DNA from: Serendipita indica DSM 11827
Taxonomy: Eukaryota > Basidiomycota > Agaricomycetes > Sebacinales > Serendipitaceae
Reading direction: 5' to 3'
Assembly: GCA_910890315.1 (NCBI GenBank)
Contig: CAJVGD010000052.1
Span: 124,001-188,000, forward strand
DNA: 64,000 bases
In this document: in pieces, positions 11,001-22,519 of the stretch
Position numbering within the stretch: position 1 is the stretch's first letter
Layout: the number at the start of each line of letters is the position of its first letter
Translations under genes and position numbers: made by a program
Notes under the pieces: model-generated
Seen by the model: only the letters and a program-made list of their open reading frames with translations
Told to the model about the DNA's origin: nothing
Databases searched by the model: none

Positions 11001-12675
11001 CTTCGTTGGGGAGTTCGTCGATTTGGAGGTGGACCGACGTGAATGGGGTTACTGGAGGGCTCTTGATCAAGCTGACGAGTCCCGGGTTTGGACCCAGCGG
11101 ATCGGCAGAGGCGGCAGAATTGGGCTTTAGGCGAGGAGAGGTGAAACTGCCTGATTTGACGGTTCGCCAGGGTGGAGATTCTGCGCGATGTGGCGGCTCG
11201 AATTGATTCTCATCCAAAATGGAAATGGACGGTGTAGGAACGGGTGAAAGCATGGATGACTGCGGTGTATGCGGTGATATGGAATGGCCAACTGGCGATC
11301 GTGGCGAAGTAGTGAGTGAAACCGGGTTGGGAGGTGACGGCTGAGTGGGCTTCATTCCAGATGAAGACGGGTGTACTGATGCTGGGATATACACGCCAGA
11401 CAGCGACGGATTGGAAAAGAATACTGGCGGGGATTGTGATGGATTAGGGAGTAACTGTTGACGACGACTATTAGACCGTTGCATGGGGGTATTATTGGAC
11501 ATGAGTGCGGGGGCGGGTCGAGATATGCGAGAAGGAATGGACTTGTACATGAGATCTGGAGATGGATTGTGGTCAATGGATCTGGATCGTAAGAAAAGGA
11601 GCTCAGACGCAGAACGGTCTTTGGGCAAAGTTCGTGGAATGGCGAGCTTTGGTGATTGTACAGGATTAGGTGGCTTGAACTTGGGTACGATTCCGGTAAC
11701 GACAGCAGAAGGAACTGGCGTCGGGAGGGGAGGAAAGAATGGACTACTCGGTGCCGTGATGGATTCGGAAGGCTCCTCGGTCAGCGATGGGATTTCGCTT
11801 GGTGAAACTGGGTCGAAGGATATGTTGTGTGTTGATCCTTGAACCTCGAGGCTTGGAAAGGATACAGTGAGTTGTTCCTCGTTAGGTCCGGTCGGACACT
11901 GTGTAGATGGTCGCTTGAGAATGGTTGGCACACCGCTGGACGGTGAGAATGGCTTGTCTTGCCATGCATCTCCTTCTAGTATTGGAAGGCGAGCAACGAG
12001 AGCTGCTGTTGGAGGACGGGATAGACTTGCCCTCTGAGACCGCAAGAGTGCAAGCTTGCGCTGATATGATTCCGTCGCAAGTGGTGCTTTATAGTCGAAG
12101 AGTTCTTCTCCACTAAACGAGCGACTACGGCGTCTCCGCGGTCTCAATGGTAGGCTGGTAGCGGTAGTGGGCGGCTGTTGAGTCGAAGCGAAGTGTGCTG
12201 GGAGTTCGTCCAGATGGCCCAAATGGAGATCCACAGACCGCCTGTGTTCGATATCCCACCGAAATCTCTTTTTCCGCTCGTCTACTCGGACTCGCTGTCT
12301 CCCTCCGTCAAACTCTGGGTCACTTGCAGTCTCACCAGCCGGTGTGTCTGTTGGCTGCATTTCGTCGTCGTTTTCGAGTTCGATGGATGTTACTGATGTG
12401 TTTCCATCTGGAAATGCGAGTTGGTGGTTCGTTTGGTAGCTCGACGCCGTGCTTTGATCGTTGGAAAAGCGAGAAATCGCCAACATCGGCTCGAGGGCGA
12501 GTGAAAGACGTGCAAGAGCGTTGAGCTGTGAGTTGTAAACACGCTGCTCAAGTCGGGTCCAACTCGCTCGCCGTCCTCTGCCGCCAGCGAAGGGACCAAA
12601 AGGCGCGTGCGGGTCTCTGCACCGTTGGCCGTCATGCCATCGGCCGCCGGCACCGCCCTGGCCACCGACAACCAT
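8023..12675 (-). CDS. Large unknown protein with disordered N-terminus and helical core
   Basis: A single gene of about ten exons can be followed in frame from 12675 down to 8023. The first exon (12675 to about 10588) encodes nearly 700 residues rich in Ser and Pro. Short exons follow, giving in order YGGSFALKD, WIQGNQDLFKLKHPSG, KRAIEVLVRAILLDPRVVAF, EQDGFTQRAVLKYGRALDTI, ELLQGSMDLFESVSQLVMNP, HAHLYVVQKPSFQGFYARET and ALEEMLKVGGLRVAEALAMY. This middle part looks like an alpha-helical repeat or scaffold domain. The last exon (9036-8023) has acidic stretches, an 11-Lys run near 8890-8920 and WFGTLRRNRDEQRIMGGDL. I do not recognise the family and assign no function. The start at 12675 is the first ATG of the long frame and is uncertain. 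Confidence 0.7.
8881..8925. repeat. AAG/CTT-rich tract encoding poly-lysine
   Basis: A purine-rich tract on the coding (minus) strand encodes eleven consecutive lysines in the large unknown protein. It may act as a nuclear or nucleolar targeting patch, which is inference only. Confidence 0.75.
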
Positions 12676-13049
12676 AGGCGCGCACTTCTGCAGTCATGGT
12701 AGCATCAAAATGACTCAGAATCTAATACTCCTTCAGGGGTTCTCACACCGAGACTAACACTCAGCGGCCTTCTCGGAAGCGCCCAGGGGGGGCACACGTC
12801 TTACGGAATATTCGAACAGGGAGTCAGCAAGGAAGCCCATCACCAGCATCTCTTCCTTCAAAGAACGTCATGAATGCTGATGTCGGCGTCTCTCTAAACA
12901 CCAGCAAGGGATGAGGACAAGCACGAATAAAAGTAGCGATTTATATACATCGAATCCAATAGAAGTGAACCATTGGGCATAGTGGGACTCCGACACTTTG
13001 TTATGGACAAGGGCAGTCCACTAATCTCAACAACATACTCGCTCCTTCG
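12676..13049. other. Intergenic, nothing recognised
   Basis: About 370 bp lie upstream of the large minus-strand gene and downstream of the membrane-family gene. It probably holds the promoter of the former and the 3' UTR of the latter. No motif stands out. Confidence 0.4.
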
Positions 13050-14794
13050 TCATTGTATGTCTAGATTCAGATAATTGATCAGCGGAAGTATGTCCACCCC
13101 CGTTTGTTGCCGGGTTGACCTCCTCTGCCCGGCCTTCCTTATCTCCGTAATGATATTTTGGCGTCTGTTGCCTTCGTCGATATAATTTTCAAACCAGGGA
13201 GCCGCACAGAGTCGGGTGCACAAAGCCAACTTCCTCTGTGAGCCAAGGTCGGGGTCGTCGAGTCCAGCAATGTCAGCGAATCGTGGAAACTAGAGCAAGG
13301 ATAAGTAGATATCCTTATTCCTCCTCAAGACACAAACCTTGTTCATGAACAAAGTCATAAATTCCGTGTTATTTGACCCTCTTGAAGTAATCGCATAAGC
13401 ACGAAATCGCTGGAGAGCATAAGAGTATATTCTGGGAGAGTATGCGCGATGGGTTGCAGGGTACTCTCCGTTATTAAGTCCCTCCCATAGCGAGTGGAAA
13501 TTTGCATTGAACGGATTGTTCCGCCAGAGGACCAACTGCACGATGACGTGAAGCTCGATACTTGATGGGGCCTCAAGATCTCGTCTAAAGTCTGAGAGAT
13601 CACCAAAAAGAGCACTGAGACTTCCCTGGCCAGCCTCTGTGTGCGAGAATTCGAAATCCTCATTTTCCACATAGTCAAGTCCGTCGATATACCGGTCTGC
13701 TGCGCATACAGCGAGTAATGGGAGCAAACTGACCTCCTCATCAGTATATGATCTAGGAGATTCGCGAGGCAGAGAATGGCTGCGAAGCATGTCCATCATC
13801 AACCTTTTAAGGGGTCGACCATCTAGTTGGTCGTATATTTTCGTCTGCCAACTATTCATATGGTGCATCGCGACTGTGAAACTCAGGAGAGAATTGTTTA
13901 TTGTTCCCTTGTATAGAATATATCGTGTAATGGGCAGTTCTGCTCGGTGCCGCCTTTGGAGTTTGCTCTGCGTCTGGCTGTACCTGATATATGAGACGGA
14001 AACTTGAGCAAATTTGACCGCAATCTTCCAGGTTATACGCAAGTTTGTGAGAACTATTATCCCACCTATCATGGGACCCATTGCCATCAGATAAGACTGA
14101 CCAAACTGGTAGGAAAAGAAGAGAGTCAGTATTCCCATACTCGTTACGATGCATAGGTACGGTGTCCACTCTGTAATAATTGTAAACGGGTCCAGCCATG
14201 CCACTATGACACCTAGATACGGTGCCCACTCAGATGTAAAAACCATCGTAAGTATCTCCATCCACTCCTCTTTGATGTTCAATGATATAGCCTGATTCAG
14301 TTCGATTGCTTGCTCCCGCAGATTTGATACCGGCGTCTTGCTGTTGTAAAAGGCGGAGAACGAAGACCAGTTGTCCTGGGTCAAAAGGTCGATAAAGGTC
14401 ATAATGGTGGCTACAATCACCAGATATACTGAGATCACTTGAAGATGATATATAACTTCTTGATTCTCTTGCGCTGATGAGCTCTGTGTGGCATTCATGA
14501 AATCAGGCAATGGTTTGGTAAATAATCGGGTGGAGATGAAACGAGAGTATCCAGTGTCCGCTCCGGAATTGGATCACTATCATCTTTGCTCATTTGTACG
14601 GCGGTCAAAGTTGCAGAGAAATATAACGCGAGCTTTTCGAGAATTAACAAGGCAGAACATAATGAAACGAAATTCCTTACAAAGACCAGAAAATTCTGAA
14701 GGCGTGTCACCTCCTTCGCCTTGAGTGCTTGGAATTCGGGCAATGCGTCGCACACATAGAGGGCCCAGACCGAAGGCACTGTAGACTTAACCAT
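13050..14794 (-). CDS. Multi-pass membrane family member A (divergent copy)
   Basis: This is the first of four paralogues in the window (others near 22.5, 28.2 and 32.4 kb). Exon 1 begins at 14794 and reads VPSVWALYVCDALPEFQALK, matching PSIWTLYLEEVLPE in copy C. An intron (GTAAGG...AAAAG) follows. The second exon carries several hydrophobic segments (YLVIVATIMTFIDLL, TPYLCIVTSMGILTLFF, MGPMIGGIIVLTNL). Then comes the conserved cytosolic part: MHHMNSWQTKIYDQL, EEVSLLPLLAVCAADRYIDG, ISALFGDLS-like SLSALFGDLSDF, and VQLVLWRNNPFNANFHSLW. A last intron after NK leads to a tail ending at 13050. One frame change seems needed near 14540-14570 between PIPER and TGYSRFIS. The copy may therefore be lightly broken, or the base call wrong. 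Function is unknown. Confidence 0.65.
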
Positions 14795-17239
14795 ATGAAC
14801 TTCTACTGAAGCTGATCCAGTTACGTAGGATGCTCGACAAGATGCCTGATGTTTCTAGGTATGTCGTGGTGATCACACACGGTGAAGAGAAGGCAGCTTT
14901 ATAGGTATCGCTGGTTGATCTGGAGGCGATAAAGCATCCATCAACCAGCCGATAGACTAATACGATTCAATGGGCTGGTCACGACTGTAGCTGGTTAACT
15001 TCAATACCATGAATATGGCTAACGACAGCTCAGGGTCACAAAGTAGGCAGCTACCTTGCGTCCTCAGCGAGTAAAGACCCAGTATCAACAGCTCCTTATG
15101 AACCTGATCCAAAACTTGGAGCCTGGATGCAGACTGCTGGCAGCTTCTTCTGTCGAAATCTGACCTGACGCCACCTGGCCGCCTCATATCCATCCCAGTG
15201 GATCTACTATATTGGCGCAATTAATAGATTACCAAAGGATCAACCTTATATCTATCTGTCCAAGGCTGAGAACGGTTTGCGACGTCGGTGAGGCGAGAAA
15301 TCGTACGCTTATATGACCGTTGGAGTCCACCCTGGGTATCGATGCATAAGCCATAAATCAGCAACATTTCCTCTACGTTCTTCTGGAGCTCGTGGACGCA
15401 TCTCTTTGACCGCGGAACGCCACCATGTCAGCGAGTATCTTGTTCGGTGACGCTCACCCAAATCATTTGCTCATAGTGACAACGTCGTAGTCTCCTGGGC
15501 GTCCTTAATGATAACCCGTCATTCAACCAAGCAATGGCAATAGTGACGGGTTACACCCGCTTTGCGCTTACGTACCGGATTTGCGAATCGTAAACCCGGA
15601 TCTAGATTTTGGGGACGGACCACATTCTCGAAGAAGGCTAGATCTGAACGACGAATGGGCGCCGGCAAGGATACTCGGTTCGGCAACATCCATAATGGTA
15701 AAACGTGGGTTATTAACGTGAGGAAATAAGCGAAATAGGCGAGGGCAATGGCGAAAAACGGAGGGGCCTTGGTGACACCTGAGCACGGACCTAGATGGGC
15801 TCGATCGCAGAGGCAGGCAGGGAGAGGCCTTAGTGCTCTCGGGTGCTGTAACCTGCGACAGAGAGGAATTAGCGTTATTGAATCTGTGATGAAATGGCGT
15901 TGGACGAGGAGGTCGACATCGGTCAAATGGCCTTTTGGGCGTCCCCAAACCTAAAGTCAAAATGTACGACACGGCCCCGAGGCGCTTACGGAGATGGCTG
16001 GTGCGTGCCTTGCCGTCGTCCACCGCGCTAACCCAATTGTCACATTTTGTCCGAGCTATAAAATGGGAAGAGACCCCCCAATGGGCTCCGAATTGAAAAT
16101 TGATTCAAGGCCAACATGTGGGCAGAAAGTTGACCGCTTATTAATATATAGTCTCCACGTGAATGAACCGGGAAAGCGTCTCCCGAGATCGGTTGGCCCC
16201 AAGCAACTCGACCCGCTGTTTTGGCGCAAGTGTGAAGAAACAAGGGACAGCGTCTATCGCCGTCACGCGCCTGAGGACTGAGAGCGGAAGCCGGAGGATA
16301 TTAGATATGTGTACGTGTGAGTGGGTGGCGATAGAGAGTCTATAGCAAGCCATTCAGCGGAAGGTCGGGGGTTATGCTCGGATAGAGCCGTGGCGAGCTT
16401 ATAAATTCAAACGGTAGCTTCGTGTGCGTGTGTACGCGTTTACAGTTTGGGATATTTGGCGACGGAGAAATGTTGGGGCTCGACCCTTTTTGGTATGGAT
16501 TGGGGGTTTGTTTCCGTCGGAACTGGGTTTGGAAGCGTTGTCGTGCACAAATAGCTCATATACTCGACACGCACTCGCTGGCTGGCTGAGGACAGACGGG
16601 CCGGGGGTCGTTGGGTTCTAGTAGCAGCCACGTGCAAAGGCGACCCTTGCTCAGACGGCTTCTGAGAGGCGTCGGGGACCAGTCGGGGTGGCTGTCGAGA
16701 GCTTGCGGTGAAAGCGCGGGAGAGGGGCGTCGGGTCGTCGTCACGGAGAATCCGAGGCTAGTTATGCGTTCTAGTCGGAGTGCGAATTGTTCAGGGACGG
16801 CAGGCTCGTCTCTGGACGACCTCGTGCCGTGAGAAGGAGTACCTAAGCTGGCTCAAAGAGCGACGGAATGAATCGGGCCGAGAGATGGGACAGATCTACA
16901 TCTTTCCACGAAACTGGATTGATTGCCGAGTAAAGGGAAGGCGGACGGTCTACGCCCGGAGATTGCCGCGCAACAGAGTGCTCAAGTGGGACTATGGCGT
17001 GATGTAATAAGAATAATCCACCGCTTGGATCCGAACAGGCCATCTCCGCCGAACTCTTTACTGTAGTCGATAAGCGTGCGCTAGAATACGACTGTCCCGC
17101 GTGCTTCCCACGTCAGTTTACGTCTCTTTTTGCCTCTAACTCGTCAGGAACACTCCATTCCGCGGCCGCCGCTATATACGTGGTAATGTACATATACCGA
17201 CGCCATACCGGATCTCAAGTCTAATCCCCTCTCCTTCCA
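14795..17239. other. Long intergenic region upstream of the WOPR regulator
   Basis: About 2.4 kb have no supported coding gene. Minus-strand frames at 15519-16023 lack family motifs. An AT-rich TATA-like tract (TATAAAATGGG near 16058) and many CT-rich stretches are present. Regulators of the WOPR family often have long promoters or 5' leaders, so this may be regulatory. That is inference. Confidence 0.4.
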
Positions 17240-19245
17240 ATGTCGACATACGGCCTGCTCATGGCTGCCCCTCCTGCTCATTTTACCCATCCTAGACTCC
17301 GTAAGAGTTTACTAGTTGACCTTGTAATCTCGTCGAGCTTACTTTGTAGAAATCCGCACTGCCCACGACGCCCACCGCGTCTTCGAGGCTGTCCGTCGTG
17401 GTCTCCTCCCGCTCATTCGACGTCGTCTCTCCCCCTCTGAACGTGATCTCCTTTCGTCCGGCCAAGTTTTCGTCTGGGAAGAGGCTCCCACTGGCTCTGC
17501 CGCCGGCGACGAGACGAGCCAGACAACCTCGGGCCTCGAGAGGTGGACAGACGGTCGAAGATGGTGCGCTATTACGGAAATAAATCAGCGATAAGACTCT
17601 TAACTTTGTCTCCTAGGTCCCAGAGTAGGATGCGGGAGCCCTTTCTCTTCTACGAGGAAAAAGTACAAACGACGCCTGAAGAAAAGCAGGCAAAAGCAGA
17701 TCGACGAGCACGAAAAGCCTCGTCTACGTCCGACTCGCAAGCTGCCCTCGCCACTCTACAGCCCGTCCGTCGTCAGGATCGTCCGACGAAACCAGACGGA
17801 CTGACGAAGCAGACCTATTCGTGTGAGTATCTCTTTGAAATTCCTCAAACCATACTTCTGACCTATTCTGCTCTCCTTCCGCCGTTGTCACCAAATCCCC
17901 GTTACGCATCCGAAATGAACGACCGACACTCTCCCTTGGTCTCCCGCGATTCCACCACCGCCGCTTCGTCGATTTCTCGGTTTCGTTCGCACACGGTCCG
18001 TATCCCTTGCACTGGCTCCTTCGCGTCGCTGGGAATCGTCGGGGTCCCGAACGCCAATTGCCAACTTTCGCCGTGCTTCCTCCATGGCCACCGTCATCGC
18101 GCCATGGTCATCGACATTCCCAACGGACAGCCTATGTCTACTTTCCATCAACATCTCCTACCACGGGTAGTCCCACCACGCCTCCTCAACCACGCAAATG
18201 GCATTGCGTCGCCTACTTTTCTGCCGCAGACTGGAACATACTACCTGGTATCGAGGCGTATCCAGAGCTCAACTCGATCATCGTTCCAGACGGCGTTTAT
18301 GTGAGCACCAAAGGGACAGGCAAGACCGGTGCACCTCCGCCATCTGCACTCGCCTCGTCGTCTACAACCTCGAATCCGAATGCCAATGTTTTCCCGCCCA
18401 TCGCCTCCTCGCCTGTATCCTACTATGATGGTAATTGCGGCGTTGGACCCATTCGACGTCCGCATAGTCGAGGCGAACACAGTCTCAGCCCCTATCCCAC
18501 CAGCGGTGCTTCTCCTTCGCCTTGCTCTACTACATCCACCTCTTCTTCTGCATCTGCCTTTGGCTCCCCTTCGTCTGTCACACCCAAGGGTAGGGCGAAC
18601 AGCTTTGGAGAGGGACGATATCGCTCACCGTCGACATCGTCTTATTCGCCCAGGACATCATACGAGGCTCGACCTTCCTTTGGATCTCTTCCTCCGCCAC
18701 CCGCGCGTTCGTCCTCGTATTCCCACACCTATTCGTCCACTTCGACGACTCCTGGTGCTTCAATGGCTGCGGCCGTAGCGGGTGTATACGGGTCTCATAA
18801 TTCCCTTTTACAGCACCACCAACACTCGTCGTCTACCTCGTCCTCCTCTGCATCCACATCTTCTCCGCCTACACCGGGCTTTGGCGCGCCCATCCCATCC
18901 CCTAATGGATTTAGGCGAAGTTTGGACGGTGACGAAGAAAGGAGAAGAAGCAAGAGGGATGATGTGGATACGGTCATGTACGATGCACCGACACTTCGTA
19001 CGCCGACAAAGGAGTTTCCGAGTCGGACGAGGAGTGCCAGTCGGACGGGCGAGTACTTCTCCACCAGTCAACCAAATCCACCTCCTTCTGTTCAGCCATC
19101 CGAATCTACTCCCAGCAGTAGTGGAACGACACCGGGTGGAACTGTCCTTCCTTCTCTCCCGAGCCTACTAGGCCAAAATTGGCAGACGAGCGGCCGGTCG
19201 CGTGAAGATTCGCGGGCCCTGGGCGCATTCAGACTCGCGCTATGA
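17240..19245 (+). CDS. WOPR-domain (Gti1/Pac2 family) transcription factor
   Basis: Exons 17240-17300, 17350-17563, 17617-17822 and 18131-19245 join in frame to 531 residues. The WOPR DNA-binding domain is split in two, as usual. The first half reads LQIRTAHDAHRVFEAVRRGL, SPSERDLLSSGQVFVWEE, LERWTDGRRWSQSRMREPF and LFYEEK, ending in DGLTKQTYS. The second half reads RKWHCVAYFSAADW and LPGIEAYPELNSIIVPDGVY. The family includes Wor1, Ryp1 and Sge1, which control morphological switching and effector or virulence programmes in other fungi, and Pac2/Gti1 in fission yeast. The C-terminal 330 residues are Ser/Pro-rich and disordered, as in relatives. Intron 3 is unusual: 308 nt with no AG between its donor region and its acceptor. 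The gene stands alone in about 4 kb of empty sequence. Target genes cannot be told from this window. Confidence 0.92.
17823..18130 (+). other. 308-nt AG-free intron inside the WOPR domain
   Basis: The donor GTGAGT follows TYS at 17822. The first AG after the donor hexamer is the acceptor (GGACAG) at 18129-18130. All other introns I resolved in this window are about 45-70 nt. The phase (1) and the resumed WOPR reading (YVYFPS...PRKWHCVAYF) support it. Confidence 0.8.
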
Positions 19246-21282
19246 TATCTATGACGGACGATACGAAACCAGCACATGACAAAACTTGAAACGGACATGA
19301 TGTTTATTGCCGCATGCGTGGCTTTGTTCATAAAACCCTCTCTTTTCTGGACATGTCTCTCACTGGGATTGTTCTTGGTCTCTCTCCGAACACCTTGTGT
19401 CTCTCCGAGTCGACCCTCCGCTATGGCGTAACGGCTATGTAATCGATGCATTTTGACAATATTGATGGCATCAGAATCGAAAAATAAAAATAAAATGTTG
19501 AAACGCTGAAACAGACGAGGCGTGCCTCTTTCCCACGCGCTAGGCTAGCGGTTTGGCCAAAATATGATATGACAGGGGTGACACAATGACCGAAAATATA
19601 ACATAATCAAAATATCTCAAGCCGAAATGAAAGCGAGCCGTGGCGTGGCGTGGCGTGGCTCGCAAATGTTGCCGAGACACCATCCTCTGTTGGATGAGTG
19701 ATGAAGTGGCGCGTTGGCACGGAGATGATGAATTGCAGATCCGTAAAATGCTGTAAGCTCCACTTGACACTCTTCGTCTCCCCTCGTGGACACGTCGAAC
19801 GTACGGTTTTGCGTAATTCGCTACACTGCTCGACCCGATGTAATTGTTCGGCCAACAGAGGTTCTACCCGAGCATCCGAATAGGGTTCCCGATGGTAAGC
19901 ATGATGACAATTTACGTGCCATGGCTACTCAATAGTGACTGGCGTGAGAAGTCGAGATCCATCCCGGACATGTGACAGCTCGCCCTTTCGCTAGAAGTCG
20001 CGATCTCGCTCTCCGCTGGCTAACACACCTCGCCCATTCTCTTTAAATGAAGCCTCGCATAATGAAGTCCATTCATCAATTCCCCTGGCATTTATTATAT
20101 CAGGATTCACTAACTCGTATCAGCGTCTTCGAAGGGCTCAATCCTCTTCCCAACAATTCTCCGCCACCCTATTTGGCACGCTAGGGCTATCCACCCCAGG
20201 AATATCTCTCCACACCGACAGACACACGGGTCCTTGCGGAAAAATAAAGACTAAGCACGGATAGACGCGGTCGCGATAGACACTTCCAGAGGTTGAACCG
20301 AGTTACAACCCGTCCACACGGCCCTTTTGCGCTCGATATCACAAGGCACAGCGTGCCTTTACTGAAGAGCAGAGCATTATGCATCTGTCTCACTGTAAAG
20401 TGGGGTTGTGCGCCGTTCTGGACGTCCTGCGTCTCGATACAATCAGCAGTCAAGTCGGGGCGGGGATGCTCCTTTGGGGATGAACCTCTGATCCGCCGCG
20501 CACACATCTGCTCTCTCGGGAAACTCGGATACTGTGTGCTGCATATTTGACAAGAAGTGATAGAAGGTCGTGCTAGTGTGCGTAGAACCACCGTTTATGA
20601 TCGAGCTCAGTCTCTCACGTCTGACCCTCTTCGCCTCGCTCCGCCTACACCATCCAGTCCTCCCTCGTAACTTCATGTATGTGAGCGCGGCCTTGAAAGG
20701 AGAGTTTATAACGAAGCGTGATGTTTGGTGATAGGTGAAGTAGTCTAGTCGCCCACAAGTTTCTCCAGGCTAAGGCTCACCAAAATATCCTGAAATATTC
20801 CAAACCGCATGAAGAGCTCCGTGTAAAGTCAGACGCTTATAAAGTAAAGGTTTCCAGATACATGACCATGTTCACTCTATGCGCTTTTCAGGTCGGCTAC
20901 CTCGCACAGCCATCGTTGACCCAATTATGCACATCGCTCGTCAACATTTAACATCTTAGCAACTCGTTTAGTGAGTCGTAGACCTCTCGAATACCCCCTG
21001 TCACTTTTCCTTCAACGTACGAGGATTTGCTCCGAATTACGCGGAGATCAACATCATTTAAATCCGAGTGGACCGGCTATATTAGTCAAATTTCGGCTTG
21101 ATTGGAACAGTTTAGCGCCTGCTTTTTAAGCCTCGTTCGACGGGGCGCCGAAATCTTCGACCTCTACCCCAACCGCCCCATTTGGTTTAAAGGGAGAAAT
21201 TCAACCACAAAATCTCATCTAGAGTCTCTAATCACGGCCTACAAGCGGATTCACGACAAAGACTCGCCAACTCTCACGACCA
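19246..21282. other. Long intergenic region downstream of the WOPR gene
   Basis: About 2 kb contain no convincing gene. A 134-codon minus-strand frame at 20187-20591 has no recognisable motif. A short GTGGC repeat lies at 19638-19659. The last 200 bp should hold the promoter of the first EXPERA gene. Confidence 0.4.
19638..19659. repeat. Short GTGGC pentamer tandem repeat
   Basis: Four or so head-to-tail copies of the pentamer GTGGC are visible. No function is proposed. Confidence 0.7.
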
Positions 21283-22008
21283 ATGGCACCGAAACCGCTC
21301 ACAAGTAGGCCTCTTGACCTCATCTATGTCATATTCTTCGTCGTACATCTCGTAATATCTCTCTCAATTGATCTTCTGCCGCTCTGGCCAGCCTGGGCGC
21401 AGAACTTTCCCGGGTTAAATCTAGTCTATCGACTCTTGATGGATGTTGTCGAGGACTACAAGACCAAGAGCAATGATCCATTTATTCTCGCCACGTGGAA
21501 TCTCGTCAAGCACGACTGGGAGTTTTATTTCATGAAGGTTTTCATGGTCATGGAAGTGTACGTCCACAGCGACCCGGGCGTCGGCTTGAAGTTTTCTGAT
21601 GGTTCCATAGGTTGATACAGATTCCCGCCTTCATCATTGGAACGTATGGCCTTCGCAAGAGTGCGTTAACCCCTCACTCCTCTTCGAAACTAACGGGCTT
21701 GGTATGCAGATACGCCACTCGTATACCCTCTCCTGCTCTGCTACGCCTCCGCTGCGCTCGTTACGACGACGACCGTCTTCTTCGTCAGCGTCAACTTGCC
21801 CTCGGCAAACGACACCTCACTCGACGCCACCTCGAAGTTTTACGCACTCACGGATGAAGGACGCCGGACGATTCTTGGCCCCATCATTCCTTTCTTGCTC
21901 ATCCCTGCCGTTATGTGGGTCGACATGCTCATCCGCGTCACGAGCTTGGTGAGTGCCGGCATCCAGAAAACCGCTACGGCAGGAAAGACGGGGAAGAAGG
22001 AATTATAA
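21283..22008 (+). CDS. EXPERA/TMEM97-like membrane protein, type I (E1)
   Basis: Three exons (21283-21557, 21611-21660, 21710-22008) encode 207 residues. The fold is the four-helix EXPERA domain found in TMEM97 (sigma-2 receptor), TM6SF2 and sterol delta8-delta7 isomerase (EBP). Helix 1 reads RPLDLIYVIFFVVHLVISLS with the Asp of DLLPLWPAW. Helix 2 follows HDWEFYFMKVFMVME. Helix 3 is YPLLLCYASAALVTTTTVFF, and helix 4 is IIPFLLIPAVMWVDMLIR. A Lys-rich tail (KTGKKEL) fits an ER-retention-like end. Exon lengths of 275 and 50 nt are shared by five of the six paralogues here; only E5 differs, with a 278-nt first exon. The gene opens the first copy of the triplicated module. EXPERA proteins bind or convert sterols and small lipophiles; the ligand here is unknown. 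Confidence 0.85.
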
Positions 22009-22519
22009 CTCCTGTGTGACCAACGCAAACCTTGTAGGAACATAGAAAGAAGGCGATGCTAATAACTCTCCGGGGGAATGCCCCAAGAATAAATTTAATT
22101 GTCAACATCTCCGCCACGTATTGAGGGGTAAGGGAGGCATTCCAGCCTCCACCAACTGCCTCGTAGCTTGTGAGTCACCTCGTTTCAAGCACGTTGATAC
22201 GTCTCGATAAACGGCATATGGGTGCGGAATAAAACCGACCTTGTGGCAGGCCTGTCGTTGCAACAACTCCAACATCTGATATCTGTATTAGCGTTCGATA
22301 TACTTCGCTTGATTGCATAGATTCTGCCAAAGAATATGAAGGGCTTGCTCATGCCATCAATATGATCTCTATACATTGAGGACATGTTGCCGAAGGCCAA
22401 AGCGGGAGAAAATATCATTCTCTGATTCTCCAGAGCGTACTGGTGTTCGTGAGCCTAGTTCCGCGGGCCATGTGCTTAATTAGCCTGTTTAACCACCCGA
22501 GAGCTCACCGTTTACATCG
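22009..22519. other. Spacer between E1 and membrane-family copy B
   Basis: About 500 bp contain the E1 3' UTR and, presumably, the lost promoter and first exon of copy B. The exon-1 motif seen in the other copies (PSIWTLYLE) was not found here. Confidence 0.4.

Noticed and set aside
15519-16023. Overlapping minus-strand open frames of 135 and 151 codons upstream of the WOPR gene
   Set aside because: They have no recognisable motif, overlap each other in different frames, and show no splice-supported extension; probably chance frames in GC-rich DNA.
18007-18130. Reading the WOPR intron as coding because one frame stays open through it
   Set aside because: The open frame does not lead in phase from TYS to the second WOPR half, whereas removing 308 nt restores the domain exactly.
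20187-20591. Minus-strand open frame of 134 codons
   Set aside because: Composition and content look random and no family match comes to mind.
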